Below, one piece after another: positions 29,971 through 39,579 of a stretch of DNA of 64,000 bases. The position numbers and the translations under genes are program-made. The notes under the pieces are model-generated. The model worked only from the letters and a program-made list of their open reading frames with translations, did not search any database and was not told the origin of the DNA. Positions within the stretch are counted from its first letter, which is position 1; each line of letters starts with the position of its first letter. Source of the DNA: Lepidostoma basale (lineage: Eukaryota > Arthropoda > Insecta > Trichoptera > Lepidostomatidae); assembly GCA_022606425.2 (NCBI GenBank), contig JAHDVF020000136.1:868001-932000 (forward strand), in the 5' to 3' direction.

Positions 29971-30582
29971 TTTTAATTTTTTTTCATTATTATTAAAAAT
30001 AGTTGCCATATTTGATTCCCAAGGGCCATTGCATTCCGTTGCAACTCTTTGTGAAGTAAATAAACGAAAATATCCTTTGTAAATAGTCAAATATTTACGA
30101 AATTCTCCAACTGTGACGCGAGTATTTTTGAGTATTTAATTATTTGTTCTGCCCCACTGGAAGCCCAAATATTATCTCCCCAAACAGTTTTACTATTTGT
30201 GTTGGGAAGGCGAGTCTTCGGGACCCCGGGACTAGATTTAGATATTTATAGACCCTCGCCGTAGTTACGTTTCAGTGATCATCTAACTACCGACTACCGT
30301 TTGCTTCAATAGGATCATGGAATGTGGCTGTGATGTGGTTTTGAAAGTTTGCCCAAATCTATCCATTTGTGTTTCGAATTCTAGACATTTCATAGTCACA
30401 AAACTCTGTGACGTGGCATTGGATTATCTCTCCCCTAAAAACAATTAATAACAGAATATGTACCTATACAATAATTGAAGGCTGGTTATTACAAAGGTGG
30501 TTTAAACATAAAACAAATAAAAAGAGAAGAAAAATCTGTTTATTGTCATATACCACGGGTGACATCTTTATAATAATTATAA
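29971..30582. other. Low-copy DNA with a moderately GC-rich island
   Basis: 30140-30430 is unlike the repeats and GC-richer (CGGGACCCCGGGAC). No coding sequence recognised. Confidence 0.35.
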
Positions 30583-31062
30583 ACTAACTAACTAACTAAC
30601 CATCACGCCGTCTCCCCGAAGAATGGACTGCCACACCTTTCTTTCCTGACATATTTCTCTCGCTTCCTCAACATTCATACATCGTGTCATGCACGCGCGT
30701 CGATTTCTCTGACTCCTCACATGGCCGACATTCAATATTTGATTTATTTGATCGTGCCACGTTTTCCTCGGTCTTCCTCTATTTCTGGTACCATTTACAT
30801 CATTAACATATAATTTTTTTACCATTCTTTCTTCATTCATTCTTTCCATATGTCCAAACCATCTTAATAATCCTTTCATTATTTTGTTCATGACACCATC
30901 ATTCGCACCGCATTCACTTCTTATATTTTCATTCGACACTCTATCATACACAGAATATCCACAAATTCGTCTAAGAGATCTCATTTCTACTGCATTTATT
31001 CTACTTTCATCCTTCCTTTGCCAGTTCCATGCTTCAAGGGTCGGTAGAAGAACACCATTGTG
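30583..31062 (-). pseudogene. RTE-A copy, long open frame
   Basis: 157 codons on the minus strand: MHNGVLLPTLEAWNWQRKDE, SLRRICGYSVYDRVSNENIR, MKGLLRWFGHMERMNEERMV, RGRPRKTWHDQINQILNVGH, EEAREICQERKVWQSIL. A deletion of about 20 bp removes SAYPF, so the end reads RGDGVMVS before (TTAG)n. Otherwise nearly identical to the copy at 2.4 kb. Confidence 0.85.
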
Positions 31063-31079
31063 CACTAATTATAATAATA

Positions 31080-31215
31080 ATAAAGAAAATGTGCGTTTTG
31101 AGTCTCGATCTAAACTCTGACTGATTCTCAATGTACTTAAGGTCTGCTGGAAGACTGTTCCAGGCTGAAGGGCCGGCTACCGCGAAGGCTCGGTCGCCAA
31201 AGATTGTGCTAGGAC
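31080..31215 (-). pseudogene. L2-H, downstream part
   Basis: The minus strand encodes IFGDRAFAVAGPSAWNSLPA, DLKYIENQSEFRSRLKTHIF. It is the continuation of the piece at 31468-31800, from which it is separated by hAT-M. Confidence 0.8.
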
Positions 31216-31216
31216 A

Positions 31217-31467
31217 CAGTGGCGGTACTCCCGGAGAAGCCCAGAAACCCGACTTGCGTAAGAAATTTTGAATCAAAACCCCCAAATCTAAGTAATCGTG
31301 CCCCCGCATAAACTAACAACCCCACCAAATCACCTTCCAACAATGTTCCCATCAGACGTAAGAGGAATAGCCACAAGAGCTGAACCTCTGTAAGCCAGAA
31401 GAGGTTTTGATTCAAAATTTCTTACGCAAGCTGGGCTTCTGGGACTTCTATGGGAATACCGCCACTG
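31217..31467. mobile_element. hAT-M element, complete (251 bp)
   Basis: Terminal inverted repeats of about 65 bp: CAGTGGCGGTACTCCC at the left and GGGAATACCGCCACTG at the right, with shared inner blocks CTTGCGTAAGAAATTTTGAA. The flanks CTAGGACA (31209-31216) and TTAGGACA (31468-31475) are an 8-bp target duplication with one change, the hAT hallmark. No transposase, so it needs one from elsewhere. Confidence 0.85.
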
Positions 31468-31800
31468 TTAGGACAGCGTTTTGGCACAGTCAATTTACCG
31501 ATCGCAGAAGTCTTAGCTGATCGCAATGTAGACTGTCTGGCATTCCGGTTCACGTTGATGCAGAGTTTAGATATATAAGCTGGTGCCATACCAAACAACG
31601 CCTTGAAGACCGTCCAGCGAGCTTGTATTGTATCCTTTCTGGACATTTCAGCCAGTGGAGCTCTTCAAGATGCTGTGTTATGTGACAACTCTTCGGCACA
31701 CCTCTTATCAGTCTTGCTGCTGCGTTGAATGCAGACTGGAGTTTATTAGTTTGCTGTTTGGGGATGTTGTCGTAGACTCCTTAGACAGTAGAGTCGTGAT
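31468..31800 (-). pseudogene. L2-H, upstream part
   Basis: The minus strand reads a leading LQSAFNAAARLIRGV-type block, then SCHITQHLEELHWLKCPERI, FKALFGMAPAYISKLCINVN, RNARQSTLRSAKTSAIGKLT and VPKRCP. This is the CR1/L2-type domain after the RT. Interrupted by hAT-M exactly within the CTGTCCTAG segment. Confidence 0.8.
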
Positions 31801-32080
31801 ACTCCGTTAAAACAGTAGAGTCGTGATACGACGAAGGAATTGATTAATGTTTTAAAACTGTCAACGGGAATATTTCTTTTTATGGATCTTAATTGATGAA
31901 ATTTGAACTACACTGTATTATTCAATCACTTTGCACCTTTGCACAGTTATTGGTCTTTTAGTATAACAACAATTTGGATCATAACTCATTTTTAACTTGT
32001 TTAATACTTGGCACCTTTGTAATGTCCAGCCCTCAATTTATATCCATTTATAAATATGACATATCCATTTCATTGTAAAA
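31801..32080. other. AT-rich spacer
   Basis: Nothing recognised. Confidence 0.3.
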
Positions 32081-32084
32081 TTTA

Positions 32085-32215
32085 TAGGAAAGCATTAAAT
32101 AAAGATACAAGAAGTGAATACAGTGTGAAAAAAAGCGTCACGAACATGGTAATAAAAGATTCATTTGGATGGCTCGGAGAAATGGAAAAAATAAATTCAC
32201 AAAAATCATCGACAA
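32085..32215 (+). pseudogene. RTE-A scrap
   Basis: ALNKDTRSEYSVKKSVTNMV, IKDSFGWLGEMEKIN resembles NENIRSECGANDGVMNKIMK...RWFGHMERMN of RTE-A. Highly diverged. Confidence 0.5.
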
Positions 32216-32233
32216 ATAAAATAAGTTTATCGC

Positions 32234-32306
32234 CTTCCCAATATCATTTATGAAGATGGTGAAGAGGAGTGGGCCTAGGTTTGAACCTTGTGGCACCCCT
32301 GAATTT
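32234..32306 (-). pseudogene. Reverse transcriptase motif B scrap
   Basis: The minus strand encodes VNSGVPQGSNLGPLLFTIFI and NDIGKAINLF: the GVPQGS motif B of Jockey/CR1-type LINE reverse transcriptases. About 24 codons only; no other RT motif is nearby. Confidence 0.7.
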
Positions 32307-32414
32307 ACAAGAAAAGATTGAATAATTATCTATGAGTCAAATTGTTTTCTCCCATCGAGACAAGACGAGTGTATGAAATACATGACAAACTGAGAAAATA
32401 ATCCAATTTGAGAT

Positions 32415-32630
32415 AGCTTTGCTATCTTCTTCTTCTTCTTGTGCCGTGTCAGGTCCCCCCGACGTTGGCGATCACTCCGGCGAAAACCTCCCTGTCCTGC
32501 GCTGCCCGAAACAGGTCATCCACCGTCCTCATTCCGGTCCACTCTCTAATGTTGCGCAGCCAGGACATCTGTCTTCTGCCAACTCCCCGTCTTCCCTCTA
32601 TCTTGCCCTCCAATATAATTATGCTATAAT
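32415..32630 (-). pseudogene. RTE-like LINE C-terminal fragment
   Basis: The minus strand encodes LEGKIEGRRGVGRRQMSWLR, NIREWTGMRTVDDLFRAAQD, REVFAGVIANVGGT then a stop and a (GAA)n tail. GKIEGRRGxGRR...SWLRNIREWTG is a frequent RTE-type C-terminus in insects. Confidence 0.75.
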
Positions 32631-32984
32631 TATGTTATATTCAACAGGGTGATCCCACTGTTACGCCAGTGCTAGGAACCAGTTTCCTGTAGGGAGATGG
32701 GGGTGAACTTTTGGTCGTTTTTCCAGTCCGTAATATCTCCGGGATGAAAACGCCTAATTGCGGGGTTAGTCCAACTAATATTATTGTTGTCTAAACGCGG
32801 ACGTCTACCGAATCCCATAATGGGTGATGATTTTTTATCTTATTTCTGTGACTGCTTTTAAGGCGACGTACGCTCAATATAAAATAAAATAAGTACATAT
32901 TTGATATGGTCGCTTATTTATCTATTAAAATTAAAAATAATATTAACACACTATTACTAACAATAATTTTAAAAATATATATTT
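32631..32984. other. Low-copy DNA
   Basis: No gene; GC-richer to 32830, then AT-rich. Confidence 0.3.
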
Positions 32985-33062
32985 TTTAAACTAATTCCAC
33001 TTTTGTCTTTATTTCGTTTGCGACCGGTTTCGCCAGACTCGCTGGCATCGACAGACTGGTGG
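32985..33062 (-). ncRNA. Hammerhead-like unit 1
   Basis: Minus strand: CTGTCGA, T, stem GCCAG/CTGGC with a 5-nt loop, GAAA, palindromic CCGG, TC. Core position A6 is T here. It shares about 70 bp (TTCCACTTTTGTCTTTATTT and the motif) with unit 2. Confidence 0.4.
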
Positions 33063-33167
33063 ACAGGTCGAGAGATTTTATTTTATTATAATACAATATT
33101 ATTTCAAATGAACTTTCATCAAGGGATTTCAGTAAAATCATTCGATTAACTTTAAAACACTTTTATT

Positions 33168-33262
33168 AATAATTAAATAAAACGATGTTTTTAAACTACT
33201 TCCACTTTTGTCTTTATTTCGACAGCGACAGGTTTCGCCAGGCTCGCTAGCATCGACAGACC
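33168..33262 (-). ncRNA. Hammerhead-like unit 2
   Basis: Minus strand: CTGTCGA, T, GCTAG...CTGGC (one mismatch), GAAA, CCTGTC. A diverged copy of unit 1 preceded on the plus strand by AACGATGTTTTTAAACTACT, which also precedes the copy at 39.2 kb. Confidence 0.4.
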
Positions 33263-33302
33263 AGTCTGATGATGAAGGTGTAAAGCCTTCAAAACATGTC
33301 AA
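33263..33302 (+). ncRNA. Hammerhead-like unit 3, opposite strand
   Basis: Plus strand: CTGATGA (33266-33272), T, GAAGG/CCTTC with a 6-nt loop, AAAA (G12 changed), CATG, TC. Lies tail-to-tail with unit 2 within a few bases. Confidence 0.4.
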
Positions 33303-33772
33303 GAAAAATAAACTCCGTGTTTGAATCAATTCATAATTTTATTTTTGTTATATTATAGTCGTATTTCTATTCACATAGATTCTGTGTATATGAGTATTAT
33401 ATACTATTGAACTTTTATATTTTATTTATAGTGTTCAGGGCTCTAGTGAGATGAAGTCTTGTGCGGTGTAGCCTTAATGTGCAGAGATCACCAGTTATTA
33501 GTCCCGAGCTGGTTAATAGAATCACCGAGGAGGGCATCATGAATTATGAATTACGGCCGCCCGGGGCCTTTCTATTATATTACGACTATATAAGACGGTT
33601 CTATTGTCTCTAAATTGAGATGTCTGAGAAAGGAGCTTAAATCGTCATTATTTATTCTGCTAGATTTACCGCAATCGTTTCACGTCAGTCATAACAAAAT
33701 ATCAACATTTATACACGGCGTATGTTCACAGCGCATCAGTGGGTCCAACATTTCTATATAAAATTGGAACTC
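33303..33772. other. Low-copy DNA with GC island
   Basis: 33430-33600 is GC-richer (ACGGCCGCCCGGGGCC) and not repeated here. Possible conserved non-coding DNA. Confidence 0.35.
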
Positions 33773-34909
33773 ACACAGCCATTAAATACTTATAATTAAT
33801 ATGTATAGTCATATTCAACAACCATATTAAATACCTATAATAGATGATTATTCTTCTTTAGCCTTCTTCCCTCCGCTGCTGGATATAGACCTCTTCCATT
33901 TTCTTCCACTCGTTCCTGTCTTGTCCCTTCTGCATCCAGGTCGTTACAGCTTTTCGGGCAGTATCGTCAGTCCAACTTTTTGGTGGCCTCCAGACTTCTG
34001 TAAAAGAAAAAACCCCACCGCTTACCTGAAGCTGTTATAGAACGTAGCGGTGCCCTTTCGTCAGCTTTACTATTACAATCCCTAGACCCGCCCCCCATCC
34101 ACGCGGGACTTTTATTAGCTGGATAATGCACCGTTCCAGAAAAAAAATCAAAATGCAAAAGGGTATCTAGGCCACATTTAATCTAGTTTAATTTCAATTC
34201 ACTTTTATGTCCCAATCTCACAATACAGTAAAATATGGTACATGATTTTTTAGCCTTTCATAAAATTATTTTACACATATATGGTGGGACAGAGGTTGGG
34301 ATGGGAGAGAAAACGTGGAATGATAAAAAAAGTTATAATAATAATAATAAAAATAAAAATAATTTTCCTGAGGAAATAGAGAAAACACTGGTTATTGAAA
34401 CAAGGGGCAGGAACACAGGATTATTTTAGTCATGTTGATTCAACAGCCACATTAAATACATATAATAGATTAGAATTGCCACATTCAACAGCCATGTTAA
34501 ACACACATAATATATTAGAATTGCCACATTCAACAGCCATATTAAATACACATAATAATTGCCACATTCAACAGCTATATTTAATACACTTAATAGATTA
34601 GAATTGCAGCTATTTAAATACAAATAAAATATTAGAATTGCCACATTCAACAGCCATATTAAATACACATAATAGATTATAATTGCCACATTCAACAGCT
34701 TTATTTAATACACATAATAAATGAGTATTTTCACATTCAACAGCCATATTAAATACACATAATATATTAGAAATGCCACATTCAACAGCCATATTAAAAA
34801 TACTTAATATATTAGAATTGCACATTCAACAGCCATATTAAATGCGACCATTTAATTAATATTGGTCATTTTCAATAGCCATATTAAATACCTATAATAG
34901 ATTTAAATG
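33773..34909. repeat. 45-bp minisatellite, interrupted
   Basis: About ten units of roughly 45 bp (TTCAACAGCCATATTAAATA, CACATAATAGATTAGAATTG, CCACA) fill 34437-34909. Two older units lie at 33773-33845, split off by about 590 bp of inserted DNA. Because 45 is a multiple of three, one minus-strand frame stays open and looks like a repeat protein, but this is a by-product. Confidence 0.8.
33848..34010 (-). pseudogene. LINE-E fragment inside the minisatellite
   Basis: The minus strand: PKSWTDDTARKAVTTWMQKG, QDRNEWKKMEEVYIQQRREE, then GAAGAA. Same type as 14.1 kb. The remainder of the insertion (34010-34434) is low-copy. Confidence 0.65.
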
Positions 34910-34984
34910 CCGTATAATTATTTTCCTTAATTATGCTCTACTGTCATAACAATTGGAAGCTTGGTAGGTGTTCGAACATGTTCA

Positions 34985-35125
34985 AATATGATAAATCGAC
35001 GAATACATTTATTGCGACGTATGAATATACAAGAATATAGAGAGGTGTACCCGGATAGGAGCGAAGGTAGTCCTTTTTATCGGAATCCCCTCTAGGGAAA
35101 CGGCACGATGGATAGTAAGTCTGTT
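34985..35125 (+). pseudogene. RTE-A 3' end, very decayed
   Basis: CGACGTATGAATATACAAGA, ATAGAGAGGTGTACCCGGAT, CTCTAGGGAAACGGCACGAT, GG, then ATAGTAAG in place of the TTAG tail. Confidence 0.55.
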
Positions 35126-35655
35126 GAAGGTGGTATCACTGATTTAAAGAATCAATGGATACGGGTAAATCTAAAATAAAAGATGTCAATGTCTATTAAT
35201 GTAGAATTCCGTAATAGTCCGGGAGGTCTATTTGTATATACAATGGCCGGCCTAATCGGATGCTCGGATCGGTGGACTTGGATCGAGAATCCAGATTTAA
35301 AGGAGCAAGAATGCGGCAGATAAGGCGCTCAGTCCGTCGGTAGTTGGAGTAACGCGCCGATCTCATCTCGGCTCTTTGATCTGATCTCGGCCGCAGGATG
35401 GTCACCGAGGCATCATTGAATTGTACCCGACAAAGAGGCAAGTCAAGGTGCACAGTGTTACGTTCTTTACAATCTGTCCCGCCTCTATCTACAACATAGG
35501 TTCCCAACGGAGGCGGTATCGCCCCTAGGCGCTGGAACTATCCATGGGGGCGATAGCGCGTTCATTGGTAAATGGGGGCGTTGATGCAGTCAAAAAGTAG
35601 AAACCCTTGTGTTCTTTGTTGAGTCTTGGACTATACGAACATCGGAGAGGTCCAA
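35126..35655. other. Low-copy DNA with GC island 35210-35640
   Basis: No repeat match. A minus-strand frame of 103 codons (35196-35507) shows no domain and arginine-rich, random-looking composition, so it is not called as a gene. Confidence 0.35.
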
Positions 35656-35889
35656 AATTGATCGGATACTCTACCTTCATACATTTTGTCATACACGCGC
35701 ATTTCTCAGACTTCTCATGTGGCCGACATTTAATATTTGATTGAATAAATCTTGCAACGTTTTCCTCGGTCTACTTCTATTTTTTGTTCCGTTTACGTCG
35801 TTTATAAATACTTTCTTTACCATTTTTCTTCATTCATTATTTTCTTGTATCCAAACCATCTAGATTCTAGATGACCCTTTCATGTTCAT

Positions 35890-36110
35890 AACTTCACTGA
35901 GAGAACTAAATCTATACGTTCCCCATAGTTATAGCAGAGCAAGGGGGCATATATTATTTTATGCCCCAAATTGCCGCACAGAGGTATTGAAAGCGATTCG
36001 TCTTTTAAATGAGGTTGCAAAAGAGATAGACCTCTATGGATGCAAGTATGGCGAATTCGTAAATACCGTTCCGATAAAGGCAGAAAGGAAATAACTGGCA
36101 TATTCATATT
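35890..36110 (+). mobile_element. L2-D-like end inside RTE-A
   Basis: Encodes LNLYVPHSYSRARGHILFYA, PNCRTEVLKAIRLLNEVAKE, IDLYGCKYGEF, which follows the plan of L2-D (LFYLP.CRT...AIRLLN...EIDIF). Confidence 0.5.
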
Positions 36111-36154
36111 CATAAGGTTCTATGTATATTTCCTTTGATATTCTTTTTTTTCAC

Positions 36155-36240
36155 CCTTTACATCGATATGGCTCGCGCTGTAATGATGTAAGGATTTTTT
36201 AAACAAAATAATAATAATAATAACAATAATAACAATAATA
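36155..36240 (+). mobile_element. SINE-T 3' end with (ATA/ACA)n tail
   Basis: CACCCTTTACATCGATATGG, CTCGCGCTGTAATGATGTAA then AATAATAATAATAACAATAA. Same 3' end as the SINE-T at 50.35 kb. Confidence 0.6.
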
Positions 36241-36440
36241 ACTCATAGCACTCTCATTCGCACTGTATTAACTTCTTATACCTACTTGCATTTGACACTC
36301 TATTATATACAGATTTTCAACACAATAATCCAAGAGATCTAATTTCTACTGCGTTTATTCTACTTTCATCCTTATTTTACTAGTCCCATTCTTCACTTCC
36401 ATACACAAGGGTCGGCACAAGAACACCATTGTAAAACAAA

Positions 36441-36755
36441 CATGTAACTATCAAAAACAAATTCTTGTACACATATTTATAATTTCAACTTTGCAATTAT
36501 TAAAAGATGTAGATAACTTATAGATAGATAACTATAGGTATTTTAATATTTGATATAGCTATTACGGGAGAGGGGGTATTGGAATTTTTTTTCTTGTTAT
36601 TGGGCGGTGGTCCAGAAAATTTTGGGCACCTATGACCTACATCGTATACCTAAACTAGAAAAATCCATTATCCCCAATAAGCAACAGTGAGCTATTGAAA
36701 CTAAATTAACATAATATTCGTAACTCCCATTTTGTATTTATAATAATTAACATCA
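36441..36755. other. AT-rich low-copy DNA
   Basis: No feature. Confidence 0.3.
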
Positions 36756-36759
36756 TAGT

Positions 36760-37085
36760 ATAACTTCCGAAAGAAGACACTGAGGACGATAGCAGGCAAG
36801 ACACTGAGAGATCGCGCGAGGAATACCAGAATAAGAGAGATATGTGAGGATGAGGATATTATAAGATGGAGGAGAGAGCGAAAAAGGGGCCGGTACGGTC
36901 ATCTTCAAAGAATGGACACCACCAGACTCCCCTATATTGCATTGCATAATCAGCCTCATGGGACTCATCATCGTGCAAGACCTCCTAAAAGATGGAAGGA
37001 CAGATGGGAAGCTACCTCATAGGAGGAGCAACACTCTGGATAACAAACCACATAGGTCTACAACAAGGAAGAAGAAGAAGAATAA
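36760..37085 (+). pseudogene. LINE-B 3' end, well preserved
   Basis: Plus strand: KKTLRTIAGKTLRDRARNTR, IREICEDEDIIRWRRERKRG, RYGHLQRMDTTRLPYIALHN, QPHGTHHRARPPKRWKDRWE and ATS with a stop, then AACAAGGAAGAAGAAGAATA. Nearly free of frameshifts. The clearest LINE-B C-terminus in the window. Confidence 0.8.
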
Positions 37086-37149
37086 GTTAGTATAACTAGT
37101 TAGGGGGAAGTTTGGAAATTCAGTGACAATATTCGCCGGGGAATTATTG

Positions 37150-37276
37150 AAAAAATTATTTTAACAATGTATGCGGAATAGGAAATAGAGGAACACCGAG
37201 GAAAACGTGACGCGATCAAATCAATCAAATGTTAATTGTGGGCCACGCGAGATGTGGCGGTCCATTCTTTCTGCCT
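37150..37276 (+). pseudogene. RTE-A fragment with internal deletion
   Basis: AATAGAGGAACACCGAGGAA, AACGTGACGCGATCAAATCA, then a jump to GATGTGGCGGTCCATTCTTT, CTGCCTGCC. It abuts an antisense copy. Confidence 0.65.
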
Positions 37277-37520
37277 GCCTATTTGATTCAATTGATTGTG
37301 GCACGTTTATCTCAGTCTTCCTCTATTTCTTAGCACGTTTACATCATTAACATGTAATTTTTTTACCATTCTTTCTTCATTCATTCTTTCTATGTGTCCG
37401 AATCATCTTCACGATCCTTTAATTATTTTGTTCGTAACACTTTTATTCACACTGCTTTCACTTTTGCATTTGACACTCTACCATATACAGATCTTACATT
37501 CGTCTAAGAGATCACATAAT
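37277..37520 (-). pseudogene. RTE-A fragment, antisense
   Basis: The minus strand covers RNRGRLRKTCH through WFGHIERMNEERMVKK to NARCESV and RSVYGRVSNAKV. Both ends are truncated. Confidence 0.65.
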
Positions 37521-37535
37521 AATAATGATAATAAG

Positions 37536-37612
37536 TAGGCGTGGCATGTAGCGGTCCGTTCTTTCTGCCTACCTCTTCGGAGCGACGGCGTGATGGTCAG
37601 TTAGTAAGTTAT
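37536..37612 (+). pseudogene. RTE-A 3' end
   Basis: AGCGGTCCGTTCTTTCTGCC, TACCTCTTCGGAGCGACGGC, GTGATGGTCAGTTAGTAAG. Only about 75 bp; the hairpin stem is broken (CCTCTTCGGAG). Confidence 0.65.
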
Positions 37613-37621
37613 TATTTAACG

Positions 37622-37858
37622 GAGGTTACGCTTTACGAGGATGAAATTGCAGTGGGCTGGTCATGTGTATCGACGGGATTATGGAAGATGGAGCCAGAGG
37701 GTTATTTAATGGAGGCCAAGGTTGGACCGGAGAAGTATCGGAAGACAACCTACTAGGTGGAGCGATGATATAGTGCGGACGGCGGGAAGGCCCTGGAGAA
37801 CACTGGAGAGAGACCGAAAGAGATGGCGTGGGGGGGGGGGGGGAGAGGCTTATGTCCA
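37622..37858 (+). pseudogene. LINE-E copy with a G14 run
   Basis: LKWAGHVYRRDYGRWSQ-like, LDRRSIGRQPTRWSDDIVRT, AGRPWRTLERDRKRWRG, then a run of 14 G (37830-37843) and EAYVQQW. The final GEAYVQQW is diagnostic. The G run expands what should be GLGEAYVQQ-like and shifts the frame. Confidence 0.75.
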
Positions 37859-37859
37859 G

Positions 37860-38107
37860 CAGTGGCGGTACTCGCATAGAAGACAAGAAGCCCGGCTTGC
37901 GTAAGAAATTTTGAATTAAAACCTCTTCTGTCTTACAGAGGTTCAGCTCTTGTGGCTATTCCTCTTATGTCTGATGGGAACATTGTTGGAAGGTGATTTG
38001 GTGGGTAGTTGGTTTATGCGGGGCATGATTACTTTGATTTGGGCGTTTTGATTCAAAATTTCTTATGCATGCCGGGCTTCTGGGCTTCTATGGAAGTACC
38101 GCCACTG
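37860..38107. mobile_element. hAT-M element, complete (248 bp)
   Basis: CAGTGGCGGTACTCGCATAG to CTATGGAAGTACCGCCACTG, with the same inner repeats and core as the copy at 31.2 kb. Flanks ATGTCCAG and ATGTCAAA match at 6 of 8 positions, so the duplication is eroded or the left junction recombined with LINE-E. Confidence 0.8.
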
Positions 38108-38200
38108 ATGTCAAATCAAATCAAATCAAATCAGTTTATTAACTCAATAGACATTACAAACAGGAAAATGTTTAAGGCAGTGGATGGAGACAAGCTGACG
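38108..38200 (-). mobile_element. L2-D 3' tail, antisense
   Basis: AAATCAAATCAAATCAAATC then AGTTTATTAACTCAATAGAC, ATTACAAACAGGAAAATGTT: the antisense of the (GATTT)n end and 3' UTR. Confidence 0.75.
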
Positions 38201-38565
38201 AAGAAGTTATTATTTAGGAAGTTTTCTCACTAGAGGTTCGTTTTAAAAATAAAATACAAATTTTGTGAAAACATATTTTGTTCTGCAAGGTCGTACGAAT
38301 CGCTCCACTGTGCTGTAGTGTGGCCGCGGCCATTAGGAATACCAGAATGTCGGCGAGTGTCCAACACTATCCCCTTTCCAGCGACACCAGCGCCAGCCCT
38401 CCGCGTGTCCCCCGTCTCATCTTCCACTCCGCGTGTCACACGGCTCGTCATCCGTTCCCTTTCATCTTCTCGACACATTTCTGACAGATTTCTTATCGAG
38501 TGCACTCGAGTGTAATAACACTACATTCGATATCAAACGGCGGGTTAGTGACAATCATATCCGAA
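38201..38565. other. GC-rich low-copy island
   Basis: 38290-38510 is GC-rich and not repeated. Frames on both strands (38230-38515) of 65-91 codons overlap and have no motif, so they are composition effects. Candidate conserved non-coding DNA. Confidence 0.35.
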
Positions 38566-39207
38566 CTAACTAACTAACCATCACGCCGTTTATTAGGCAG
38601 GGAGAATGGATCGCCACATTGTTCTATCCTGACATAACTCTCGCGCCTCTTCTATTATACATTCACACATCGTTACATGCACGCTCGTCGATCGCTCCTA
38701 CTTCGAACATGGCCGCCTTTCAGTAATTGATTAATTTAGTCATGCCATGTCTTCCTTGGACTTTCTCTACTTCTTTTTCCATTCACGCTACTTGTACTGG
38801 CTAATTAACTAACCACCACGCCGTTTCCCCGGAGGGGTAGGCAGAGAGGATGGATCGCCACATTGTTCTATCCTAACATAACTCTCGCGTCTCTTCTATT
38901 ATACATTCACACATTGTGTCATGCACGCTCGTCGATTGTTCCTACTTCGAACATGGTCCGTCTTTCATTGGTCATGCCATGTCTTCCTTGGCCTTCCTCT
39001 ACTTCTTTTTCCATTCACACTACTTGTATTAACTAACTAACTAACCATCACGCCATTTCCCCGGAGGGGTAGGCAGGGAGGATGGATCGCCACATTGTTC
39101 TATCCTAACATAACTCTCGCGTCTCTTCTATTATACATTCATACATTGTGTCATGCACGTTAGTCGATTGTTCCTACTTCAAACATGGTCACCTTTCAGT
39201 AATTGAT
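38566..39207 (-). repeat. Three tandem RTE-A 3' ends
   Basis: Three same-orientation units (about 38566-38802, 38803-39031, 39032-39207), each from a TTAG-type tail through GGCGTGATGG, GGATCGCCACATTGTTCTAT (as seen on the plus strand) to the HDQINQLLKGGH region. Units 1 and 2 end at the same internal point (CAC[TG]CTACTTGTA). This is a nascent tandem array, not independent insertions in random DNA. Confidence 0.75.
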
Positions 39208-39295
39208 TAAATAATAATTAAATGAAACGATGTTTTTTAACTACTTCCAGTCTATCGATGCCAGCGAACCTAGCGAAACCGGGCGCTGTCTAGGC
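39208..39295 (+). ncRNA. Hammerhead-like unit, diverged
   Basis: GAAACGATGTTTTTTAACTA, CTTCCAGTC then TATCGATGCCAGCGAACCTA, GCGAAACC. A copy of the repeat at 33.19 kb in rearranged orientation. CTATCGA-T-GCCAG...CTAGC-GAAA has lost core bases. Confidence 0.35.
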
Positions 39296-39299
39296 GTGT

Positions 39300-39430
39300 T
39301 CATTCGAATTAATTATATCTCTCAAATTTGCTCCACATTCGTACATTCGTCGATTTTTCTGACTTCGAATGTGACCTACTTTAATATATTACTTTGGTCA
39401 TGCAATGCTTTCTTTTTGAATACCACTTTT
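39300..39430 (-). pseudogene. RTE-A fragment, decayed
   Basis: TTGCTCCACATTCGTACATT, CGTCGATTTTTCTGACTTCG, AATGTGAC and GGTCATGCAATGCTTTCTTT correspond to antisense RTE-A with deletions. Confidence 0.55.
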
Positions 39431-39467
39431 TAACATGCTTCAGTGACACTTTAATTTTACTAATAAT

Positions 39468-39578
39468 CAAATCAAATCAAATCAAATCATTTTATTAACT
39501 CAAAAGACATTACAAACAGGAAAATGTTTAAGGCATCTATTGAGTACAGGTAAAATATTATAAAAATACAACCAAGTA
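39468..39578 (-). mobile_element. L2-D 3' tail, antisense
   Basis: (AAATC)n at 39468-39488 followed by the L2-D 3' UTR (AACTCAAAAGACATTACAAA). It sits between two RTE-A pieces that would otherwise be near each other. Confidence 0.75.
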
Positions 39579-39579
39579 C

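Larger units (their letters stand above)
35660..36432 (-). pseudogene. RTE-A copy split by other repeats
   Basis: The 3' part lies at 35660-35888 and the upstream part at 36243-36432, collinear when the middle is removed (junction in the IMNKIMKG / NIRSECGANDG region). The 5' edge is at VLVPTLVYGSEEWD. 3' tail missing. Confidence 0.7.

Noticed and set aside
34395..34825. Repeat protein or CRISPR-like array in the 34.4-34.9 kb tandem repeat
   Set aside because: The unit has a 45-bp period without distinct spacers. It is a minisatellite whose period happens to be a multiple of three.
35196..35507. Arginine-rich 103-codon frame
   Set aside because: No recognisable domain; looks like chance translation of a GC island.
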